Shown piece by piece: positions 1-6,700 of a stretch of DNA of 9,961 nt. Each line of letters starts with the position of its first letter. The stretch's first letter is position 1. The notes below the pieces were generated by a model that worked only from the letters and a program-made list of their open reading frames with translations, was not told where the DNA came from and ran no database searches. This DNA is from Cyanobacteria bacterium UBA11153 (GTDB lineage Bacteria; Cyanobacteriota; Cyanobacteriia; Cyanobacteriales; Coleofasciculaceae): positions 11,474 to 21,434 of the forward strand of contig DOIX01000033.1 of the NCBI GenBank assembly GCA_003511885.1, written 5' to 3'. Made by a program: the position numbers and the translations under genes.

Positions 1-56
1 TCGCTAACAGTTGCTAACAAATAAGCCGTTACGCATTTAATTTATCTGTTTTGAAT

Positions 57-92
57 GAGGGGGAGCAGGGGTGCAGGGGAGCAGGGGAGAGG
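57..92. repeat. 8-bp G-rich short tandem repeat
   Basis: Four consecutive 8-base units start at position 61: GGGAGCAG, GGGTGCAG, GGGAGCAG and GGGAGAGG, preceded by GAGG. Short tandem repeats of this type are common between genes in filamentous cyanobacteria. The array lies outside any gene, beyond the 3' end of the minus-strand gene cluster. No function is evident. Confidence 0.75.
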
Positions 93-149
93 GTTTGATG
101 ACTTTTTCCCTAAATTGAAAATATCCAGTTTAAATGCACAGCAGCTTAA

Positions 150-200
150 GAGGTGAGAGGGTAGAGACATTGAGGAGGTGAGAGGTGAACGGTTAGAGAG
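150..200. repeat. Purine-rich direct repeats in intergenic DNA
   Basis: The 10-mer AGGTGAGAGG occurs at 151-160 and again at 176-185, within a stretch that is almost all purines on the plus strand and ends in GGTTAGAGAGG. A HIP1-like GCGATCG follows at 204-210. The rest of 1-280 contains no supportable gene, and I saw no convincing intrinsic terminator for the minus-strand cluster ending at 281. Confidence 0.5.
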
Positions 201-280
201 GTTGCGATCGTTATTTTATAATATCAAACCATTATAGAGAATAATCTGACAATCTGAATCTGGCAATTATATTTTAATTA

Positions 281-1390
281 TTAATGATTTTTTGTACTCA
301 TCAACTCTCCTCTAATTTCTTCTATCTCTACTAACATATCTATTTCTTGTTGCGGGTAAATATAATATTCAGATATTTGTTGCACGCGCTGTTTGATATC
401 AATTTTCATTTTTTGCCATCCTTCAATAGTTGTTGTTAAATTGTTCTCTTCACTGTTTTGGGTTAGTAATTCTTCGATTTTAAATTCGATTAAGCCATAT
501 AATTCTAGATAGCGTCCGATAAATCTGATTTGTTTGATATCGAAATCATGGGTTTGAAATATTTCATCTGTTTGCTCAAATATTGCTTCTCCTTCCTCAC
601 CACCTAATCTATTTTTTAAACCATTTTTTAGTTGTTCTAGCTTGGTTTGAACCAGAGTTTTTTGCTTGTTACGCTGCAATTCTTTAATTTCGGCAAATTG
701 AGATATTTCCGCTCTGGTTAAGCGGCAGAATATGTCTGATTCCGTTGGGAGTTTTGCTGATGGGGTTCCAGATGAGATTGAGGGAGATGATTGGGATTTT
801 ACCTTTTTTTTCTGGTTAGTAGTTGGTGGTAGTTGATTTTCTGTTAAATTATTGGATAGCGGATCGGCAAAGGGTTGTGGTAATATTTCAATTGGCTCGA
901 TGGCACAAATTGCTTCTTCTGGCGATACTTTTCCAGAAATAACTGAGGTAATTCCAGGTAGATATCTATCCATCATCATGATATTAGTGTAAACCAATTC
1001 TTTGATTGCCTCGGCAAGCAGAAAATTATATTTTAAATCGCTATGGGTTTTGTAACGGATTTCCCCATCATTGAAGTCTAATTCAAAGTTACCGACAATT
1101 GTGCCATAATTGGCTCTAGATATAAATTCGGCTACAGCGCGACGTTTAGGTTTTGGTACTTTGGTAGGACAAGCGGAGTAAAAGATGAATTGTTTTTGTT
1201 CTTCTCTGGCTTGGGCGTAGCAGTCATATTCACCATTGTTTCCTGGGAAGGTAAGGTATAATGCCGATTGTGCTTCTATTTGGGTAAAGTGCCAATTATT
1301 TGCTGTGAAAAAGTTGACTATTGCTTGAAAAATTGGTGAGTTTGAGGTGGTATTTTGAGGTATGGCATTGGGAGTGTCTTTTGATTCCAT
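281..1390 (-). CDS. YbjN-domain protein with helical C-terminal extension
   Basis: This 369-aa protein appears to have two parts. Residues about 18-163 match the YbjN family pattern (a fold resembling type III secretion chaperones): a strand pair ending FPGNNGEYDCYA, then the signature run AEFISRANYGTIVGNFELDF (88-107), GEIRYKT (109-115), MMMDRYLPGI (138-147) and SPEEAI (156-161). Residues about 164-220 are a Pro/Ser/Lys-rich linker. Residues about 221-365 are charged and probably helical or coiled-coil, and I do not recognise them. There is no signal peptide or membrane segment, so it is likely cytoplasmic. The ATG at 1390 is directly preceded by GGAG, too close to act as a normal ribosome site. 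It is the last gene of the cluster, 59 bp after the 86-aa gene. YbjN proteins are widespread in cyanobacteria and of unknown role; a chaperone role for the large toxin is only a speculation. Confidence 0.85.
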   Translation of the reverse strand: MESKDTPNAIPQNTTSNSPIFQAIVNFFTANNWHFTQIEAQSALYLTFPGNNGEYDCYAQAREEQKQFIFYSACPTKVPKPKRRAVAEFISRANYGTIVGNFELDFNDGEIRYKTHSDLKYNFLLAEAIKELVYTNIMMMDRYLPGITSVISGKVSPEEAICAIEPIEILPQPFADPLSNNLTENQLPPTTNQKKKVKSQSSPSISSGTPSAKLPTESDIFCRLTRAEISQFAEIKELQRNKQKTLVQTKLEQLKNGLKNRLGGEEGEAIFEQTDEIFQTHDFDIKQIRFIGRYLELYGLIEFKIEELLTQNSEENNLTTTIEGWQKMKIDIKQRVQQISEYYIYPQQEIDMLVEIEEIRGELMSTKNH

Positions 1391-1403
1391 CTCCAGAAGA
1401 TAA

Positions 1404-1438
1404 AGATAATGGTTAATGGGTTAGCTAATCAATTGATT
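1404..1438 (-). promoter_or_regulatory. Weak candidate promoter with 12-bp palindrome, upstream of the YbjN gene
   Basis: On the minus strand, TTGATT (1432-1427) and TTATCT (1409-1404) are separated by 17 bases, a plausible but poor -35/-10 pair just before the ATG at 1390. The -35-like hexamer lies inside a perfect 12-base palindrome, AATCAATTGATT (1427-1438), which could be an operator. The predicted start site would leave a very short or absent leader, which weakens the call. Confidence 0.2.
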
Positions 1439-1449
1439 TTAGGTTACTA

Positions 1450-1710
1450 TTAAGTCTGGTTATTTGACTGTTTAAATTCGACTATTACTTCAGGGGCTGA
1501 GTTAATTAACTTTATCAGTTCTAGAGCGACATCAGCCATTTCTTTGGCGCGGGGATCTGGCATAATTTTTAAGTCGATTAACTCGGTGAGGAATTTAGCG
1601 GCTTGAATGCCTGATTTTAATAAGGCTTCTTGGTATTCTTGTGGGAGGGTTTTAGGGGAAGTTGGGGTTTGGTTTTGGTCGGAGTGGTTTTCTATGTTGA
1701 TGTTTTCCAT
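1450..1710 (-). CDS. Hypothetical 86-aa protein
   Basis: I do not recognise this protein. Residues 1-24 are polar and probably disordered (Asn/Gln/Thr/Pro-rich). Residues 25-79 look like two helices, YQEALLKSGIQAAKFLTEL and then AKEMADVALELIKLINSA, separated by a PDPR turn. It has no cysteine, signal peptide or membrane segment. The ATG at 1710 has no clear ribosome-binding site, but a TATAAT box lies 28 bp upstream. It sits between the 157-aa gene (103-bp gap) and the YbjN gene (59-bp gap) on the same strand. Its size and helical make-up would fit a small regulatory or adaptor protein, but nothing in the sequence proves a function. The gene call rests on its position in the strand-consistent cluster and its protein-like composition. 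Confidence 0.6.
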   Translation of the reverse strand: MENINIENHSDQNQTPTSPKTLPQEYQEALLKSGIQAAKFLTELIDLKIMPDPRAKEMADVALELIKLINSAPEVIVEFKQSNNQT

Positions 1711-1738
1711 GAGGTTCAGTTATTATCAAGCCATAGCT

Positions 1739-1744
1739 ATTATA
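1739..1744 (-). promoter_or_regulatory. Candidate -10 box for the 86-aa gene
   Basis: A perfect TATAAT reads on the minus strand in the 103-bp gap between the 157-aa and 86-aa genes, giving a predicted leader of about 20 bases before the ATG at 1710. No good -35 hexamer stands at the usual distance; the nearest TTGAAA is about 27 bases upstream of the box. It may allow the last two genes to be transcribed separately from the toxin cluster. Confidence 0.3.
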
Positions 1745-1813
1745 TATTCTTTCTCAAGTTTCTAGTATCTTTTTCAACTAATCTTTTGACTTTTCGTCGC
1801 TTAGGTATGCCGA

Positions 1814-2287
1814 TTAGATGCCCCAAAACTTGTCGGGATCTGCGACACCGACTTTGCCAAGTAGCTTTCCCCCAAATGATAAGTGTACGCCAGCAGAAGT
1901 GCGATAGTAATCAATCCAGTCGTCGCATAATAGTTCAACACGCTCCCAGGTGATACCATACATTTTCAGGATATTTTTCACTTCTGCTATATCTAACTGC
2001 GCCTTCTCGAAGTTAATTACCATCAGGTTTGCAGGGAGTTCGATTTCAGATTGATCCACTTGCAAGGAAATGGTGACAACTTGTTCGTCTAGAATTGCAA
2101 ATTCCAAATCTCCATAACGTACTAGTGCCGCTGTACCTTCGCCTGGTGGCTCGTACAGTGGTGGAAACCCTAAAATGTTCATAACTTCGTTCCAGGGAAT
2201 TTCAAATTTGAACATCCCAAATTCACCCTTCGTAATAAAAGTGAAGTAATCAACTTTGAAGGTTACTATTTTACCTTGGTATTTCAT
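1814..2287 (-). CDS. Putative immunity-like protein, 157 aa
   Basis: An acidic soluble protein with no signal peptide. The central pattern EIPWNEVMNILGFPPLYEPP followed by VRYGDLEF (57-64) resembles small proteins with an 'LG.P......RYGDLEF' core that I remember next to polymorphic toxins; this comes from memory, not a search. Residues 98-128 form a probable helix-rich segment ending in ELLCDDWIDYY. The ATG at 2287 is preferred because GAGGAAAGG lies 7 bases upstream. A TTG at 2305 in the same frame would place that ribosome site inside the gene. The ribosome site overlaps the last codons of the broken gene copy just upstream, so translation signals of the relic and this gene interlock. It is probably an orphan or secondary immunity protein of the toxin locus; the cognate toxin is unknown. 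Confidence 0.75.
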   Translation of the reverse strand: MKYQGKIVTFKVDYFTFITKGEFGMFKFEIPWNEVMNILGFPPLYEPPGEGTAALVRYGDLEFAILDEQVVTISLQVDQSEIELPANLMVINFEKAQLDIAEVKNILKMYGITWERVELLCDDWIDYYRTSAGVHLSFGGKLLGKVGVADPDKFWGI

Positions 2288-2291
2288 ATTT

Positions 2292-2445
2292 TTACCTTTC
2301 CTCAATAATTTGATCTTTTTTCAAATAATCAATCAGTTCATCTTCATTGAAATTAAAATTACTAAAAATACCACCAGAAATGAGTCGAGAATGCACAATG
2401 GTCAAACCCATAACCTTCATAGATTTTTTGTAACTTATCTAGCAT
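2292..2445 (-). pseudogene. Internally deleted, frameshifted relic of the 194-aa gene
   Basis: Reading from the ATG at 2445 gives MLDKLQKIYEGYGFDHC, which aligns with the start of the intact protein upstream of the toxin (MREILEAMYHSYGFDNV). One frame over, the end reads SRLISGGIFSNFNFNEDE and then LIDYLKK, aligning with the C-terminus of the same protein (SRLTSGGIFSPFNFDEDE, LIDYLKT), and stops at 2292. About 145 internal codons are missing and the two halves are out of frame. The join lies near GACCATTGTG/CATTCTCG, about 2390-2400. At the DNA level, 2318-2390 matches 9304-9376 at 67 of 73 positions with no gap. The relic follows the 123-aa gene by 21 bp, as the intact copy follows a 123-like gene by 26 bp, so gene order is conserved. 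A GTG-initiated peptide of about 34 aa from the C-terminal half remains possible but unlikely. Confidence 0.85.
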
Positions 2446-2466
2446 TTTTTTACGATCAGATGCCAA

Positions 2467-2838
2467 TTATATGGATATTTTGCCAGATACTACTTCCAAT
2501 AATAAGCGATTGATTTTGTTAACAATTTCATTCTTATTTCTTGATTGAAATGTTATAAGTGGATTTACCCAATCTTCATTTAATATTAATTCTAGCTGAT
2601 AAGTTCCATTTGGATCTGCTTCAGGTATCCAACTTAAATCTAAAATTAAGTTAGAACTAGAATATTTTAGCTGAAGCAAATCCTGTAAAAACAATTCCCA
2701 GACATCACCATTCGGCAATCCTTCTATTAGAAAATCAGCATCAGGTTCCACATCGTAAAATTGATTCCAATCGACTGTCCAACCTGTAGGAATTCTTAAA
2801 GATTGCAATAAAATATCTTGTAATTTACTTTTTATCAT
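2467..2838 (-). CDS. Putative immunity-like protein, 123 aa
   Basis: A small acidic, soluble protein of mixed alpha/beta character. The N-terminal half carries IPTGWTVDWNQFYDVEP (16-32) and LPNGDVWELFLQDLLQLKY (41-59). A hydrophobic strand LILDLSW (64-70) follows, and the end is a helix running into EVVSGKISI. I do not recognise a named family. The ATG at 2838 has AAGG about 9 bases upstream and lies 15 bp after the 190-aa gene, so the two are probably co-translated. A second member of this family ends at 9886: its last residues VAISGKLSI align with VVSGKISI, and both stop codons are followed by TTG. The relic of the 194-aa gene follows immediately. Position after a polymorphic toxin, small size and acidity point to an immunity role, by inference. 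Confidence 0.75.
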   Translation of the reverse strand: MIKSKLQDILLQSLRIPTGWTVDWNQFYDVEPDADFLIEGLPNGDVWELFLQDLLQLKYSSSNLILDLSWIPEADPNGTYQLELILNEDWVNPLITFQSRNKNEIVNKINRLLLEVVSGKISI

Positions 2839-2853
2839 TTTTTATTACCTTAT

Positions 2854-3426
2854 CTAGTCTTCCTCCTTTCTAATTTGTTTCATTTTACTATGATAGCTCA
2901 TAGTAAAATAATTAACTTCACTATTAAAGTTAGTTAAGTCAATTAGCTCAATTTCTGACAATAAAACATCAAAGCCTTTCTCTTGGTTTTCACTATTGTT
3001 CCAGCTAATTTCAACCCAATTTTCTCTGGGATTTATTACAAAAAATATTGAAGGAGTTTTGATCCCTTGACCTACATTCCAAATGTTTTTAGATGCAATC
3101 CATGTCCATCTTTTTAAGGCTTGATCTTCTTCTTCTATCGTTTCAGAATCTTCTAATAATTTCTTGGCTTTCGCTGAATATTTTACACCGCTTTCCCAAT
3201 CTGAAAATAAAATAGGATTTGGTTGTATATCTTCGATAAATATACTGGTCAACCATTCATAAAAATAAATCAAATTCCATTCCAAACCGGCTTGATGCGT
3301 TTGACTATCTATAAATAATTCTTGATTATCAATACGAATACCAAAACGTCCCCAAGAAAGACCTAATTCTCCTTTTTCATCAAAAGGATTTTCCTGAAAA
3401 TCAAACCAAAGTTGAAAGTTCTTCAT
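2854..3426 (-). CDS. Candidate cognate immunity protein, 190 aa
   Basis: First gene after the toxin stop codon, with a 21-bp gap, which is the usual place for a cognate immunity gene. The protein is acidic, rich in Trp, Phe and Glu, and soluble. Near the N-terminus it has LSWGRFGIRIDNQELF, then EWNLIYFYEWLTSIF; the middle has KRWTWIASKNIW and later NWVEISWNN. The order 'WGR.RI', 'EWL', a Trp-rich patch and 'VEISW' resembles small proteins or N-terminal domains that I recall from toxin and defence loci, but I cannot name a family. The ATG at 3426 is chosen; a TTG three codons upstream (3435) is the alternative, and neither has a strong ribosome-binding site. Translation may therefore be coupled to the toxin gene. 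The immunity assignment is inferred from position only. Confidence 0.75.
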   Translation of the reverse strand: MKNFQLWFDFQENPFDEKGELGLSWGRFGIRIDNQELFIDSQTHQAGLEWNLIYFYEWLTSIFIEDIQPNPILFSDWESGVKYSAKAKKLLEDSETIEEEDQALKRWTWIASKNIWNVGQGIKTPSIFFVINPRENWVEISWNNSENQEKGFDVLLSEIELIDLTNFNSEVNYFTMSYHSKMKQIRKEED

Positions 3427-3447
3427 AACCGTCAAATATAGAATTTA

Positions 3448-3744
3448 TTAGTCCATTTTACTGAGTTTTTTCACGGTAATTCCTAGTGCTTCTGCTACTT
3501 GTTTAGCAACTTGAGGATATTTATCAACAAGCTCTTTCCCAGAAATGATATATCCGTGATAACCGCCAGTATTATCTGGCTGAAAAGCGTATATTTTACC
3601 ATTATTTAAGCCAATTAATTGTTTCTTGTTAGGGATTTCAATGGCCGTAGTAAGAACTTGTTGAGCAGTCGCATTATCTAGATCCATCGGTGAAGCATTA
3701 TTCCATAATTTTTGAGGATCATGTTTTGTATGTGGTACATAATT
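3448..3744 (-). other. Candidate C-terminal toxin domain (residues 1776-1873)
   Basis: The last 98 residues follow a helical linker and differ in composition from all upstream repeats. They contain WNNASPMDLDNATA, a central NKKQLIGLNNGKIYAFQPDN strand region, GGYHGY and a Lys-rich end. His1838 plus nearby Tyr, Asp and Lys residues could form an active site, and His1780 and His1783 are further candidates. In polymorphic toxins the extreme C-terminus is the variable toxic part, and the adjacent 190-aa gene would be its antidote. I recall similar 'NGK.Y.F...GG.HGY' ends on other polymorphic toxins but cannot assign a named family. Confidence 0.55.
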
Positions 3745-6700
3745 ACGTTGCGTGTTTTCTAATAATTGTTGAGAAGTCTGCCTGAGAGATTGTAACTGTT
3801 TCTCAATTTCTGTAATTTCATTAATTGTACCTTCTGGATCTTTTACAGCTCTTGATTGAACATCCTTAAACCATTCAGCTAGTTGTTTATTCTTAGGATC
3901 AGCTAATTCGTCAGCAAATTCTTTAGCAAGTTCACCACAAGTTGAACAACGAATAATCTTACCATCAGCCATAACCTTTAAAGTATGACCTTCTGGAGTA
4001 AATCGTTTTGCGATTATTCCTTGAGATAACATTTCAACGCCATCATCACCATAGCGTTTAATGACATCATCTCCATGTTCAAGGAATAACTTGGCTGATT
4101 TAGGATTGTTGAGAATTGCTTTTGCTATCTCTGGGCTTCGTTTAACTACAGATAAAAAATCTTGAGCAGATTTGCTACCTTTACTGATAAATTCTCTAAT
4201 AGCATTTTTACCTTTGCCCAACAATTCGCTGCCTTGCTTACCAATGGTTTTTAAGGCATCGCCTCCCCAGTTAAGAGCTTTTCCTCCCTGTTTGCCTACC
4301 CATTTAAGGGCATCGCTGCCCAAATCTAAACCTTTTTTACCCTGTTTACCAAGCCAATTTAAAGCATTTCCTCCCTGCTTACCCGCCCATTTAACCGCAT
4401 CTTTACCCCATTTACCAACATCAGTTTTGCCAAGTGCTTTAAGTGCATCTCCCCCCCATTTACCGACTTTAGTTTTACCAAGCCATTTACCAGCTTTTCC
4501 AACATAATTGCCAGCAAGTGGAATTAAACTTACACCTGACCAAAAAGCTCCTTCTAGAGATTCTTTAGCTTTGTCACTGTTGCCTGTTGCTCCATAATAA
4601 GCTGCTTCACCAAGATACCAACCTGTATTAATTCCATCAGCTATATTACCAATTAAATCCCCTACTGCGTAGCCTACTGCTGTTCCAGCCCCTGGAATGA
4701 TACTGCCAATAGCTGCACCAATCAAAGGTGCAGCCAAACCGATACCATCTAAGATGCCATGACCGTATTTACTAATGTTATCGTAGTTATCTTTAACCCA
4801 TTGAAATACATCACCGGACTTGTCTTTAACCCATTGCCAACCTTGAGATAACTTATCGCCAGCCCAAGCTAAACCTTGTGATGCTTTCTCACTCGCCCAA
4901 CTACCAAATTCACCAGCCTTATTCTTAGTCCAATCCCAACCCGCTTTAATCCCATCACCAGCCCATTTCAGAGCATTACCACCCAACTCTCCTAACTTTT
5001 TAACACCATTCCAAGCCTGAGAACCTTTATCCTTAACCCAATTACCAACAGCAGTACCTTTCTCTTGCAGCCAATTTAAACCTTGAGAACCTTTATCCTT
5101 AACCCAATTACCAACAGCAGCACCTTTTTCTTGCAGCCAATTTAAACCTTGAGAACCTTTATCTTTAACCCAATTACCAACAGCAGTACCTTTCTCTTGC
5201 AACCAACTTAAACCTTGAGAACCTTTATCTGCTACCCAATTAACCGCACCAGCAGCCTTATCCGATAACCAACTTAAACCTGTAGAACTTTTCTCTTGAA
5301 CCCAGTTAACCGCACCCGAAGCTTTATCTGATAACCAACTTAATGCACCTGAACTTTTTTCTTGTACCCAACTCTTAGCACCGGAAACCTTATCACCCAA
5401 CCAAGAAACAACGCTACCTGCTTTATCTTGTACCCCAGAAACTAAGGAGCCAACTGCACTACCAAGCCATTGTAAAATTGAACTTCCTTTAGACTGGATA
5501 GCAGAAACGGCACTTTGTCCTTTTTCCCGTAATCCACTTACAAATGAACCTGCTTTTTCACTAACTGCGTTAAGAGCGCTTGTGCCTTTTTCCGTCAGCC
5601 AATTTTTAGCGGCTGCACCTTTTTCTGTCATCCAGTTAAACGCACTGCTGCCTTTTTCTGTTAACCAAGAAGTCGCACCGCTAGCTTTTTCTGTAATAAA
5701 TGTTCCCGCACTACTGACTTTTTCACCTAGCCAAGATTTGGCACTATTGGCTTTCTCCCCTATCCAAGAGGTTGCACCATTAACCTTTTCTCCTAACCAA
5801 CTAAATGCACCTCCTGTTTTCTCATCAACCCATGCACCAGCAGTATTAACTTTTTCCGATAACCAATTTGTGGCGGCGCTGGCTTTTTCTGTTGCCCAAC
5901 TGCTAGCAGTATTAACTTTTTCGCCAACCCAGTTTTGTGCTTCCCCAACTTTACCTTGGAAGCTTGTCCATCCTTGTGATGCTTTATTAGTTAAGCTATT
6001 CCATTTCTCATTAATATAATTCCCGACATTCGTAACAGACTCATTTACGGAAGTCTTAACTTGTTCCCCTTTTTGTTGTAGTTGTGTGCCAATATTCTGA
6101 GCTTTTTGGCTAATTAATTGCCATCCCTGTTCAACTTTTTGGGTGACAGGCGCAACCTTATTTTTAATACTAGCCCAAACTGATTCAGATTCGGTTTTGA
6201 GGGTTTGCCATTCTGTTTGTAGATTTTGAGCGTTGCCTTTTCCTTGTTGTTTTACGCCTCCTGAAGCCCCGTCAACTTTGGCTTGGATAAATTGATTATC
6301 GCCCTGTGCTTCTGGTTGTTTTGCCCCTGCGGAAGCCCCATTAAGTTTAGCGATAAAGCCTTCAGCTTTTGCCATATAAGTTTGGGAAAACTGCTGGGCT
6401 TCTGTTTCCAGGGCAGTCATTTCTGAAGTTGCATTATTTTCTAACTCTGTCCAATTATTTTCAATCTCACCTTTTGACTCAACAGCTTGATTTTCGAGAT
6501 TGGTTACTTTCTCGGTAACTTGTGTTTCTACCTCTTGCTGTTTAGCAGTATTTTCTTGTTTTAACCCTGTCTCTTCACCTTGTAATTCAGTCGCTTGGGT
6601 TTGAGCATCGGTTTGTAATTCTGTCCCTTTCGCTTGGCTTTCGGTTTCTACTTCACTTCCTTTAACTTCTACTTCCGTCTGAAGTTCAGTACCTTTAGCT

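Noticed and set aside
204..211. HIP1 octamer
   Set aside because: Only seven of eight bases match (GCGATCGT), and a single near-match is weak evidence for lineage; used only as minor support.
217..236. Possible terminator hairpin (TATAAT ... ATTATA) after the YbjN gene
   Set aside because: The stem is only six A/T pairs and no T-run follows on the minus strand.
1630..1953. Plus-strand open frame spanning the 86-aa and 157-aa gene ends
   Set aside because: Antisense to two minus-strand genes, no ribosome site, implausible composition.
2256..2513. Plus-strand open frame over the relic region
   Set aside because: Antisense to the relic and to the ends of two genes; the minus strand shows clear homology instead.
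4172..4507. Plus-strand open frame opposite the Gly/Lys repeats
   Set aside because: It is the antisense of the repeat region of the giant gene. Its Pro/Leu/Ser-rich repeats mirror the minus-strand units and it has no ribosome site.
5582..6019. Plus-strand open frame opposite the tryptophan array
   Set aside because: The periodic AFSV/TFSP pattern is the antisense reading of the 33-bp units, not an independent protein.
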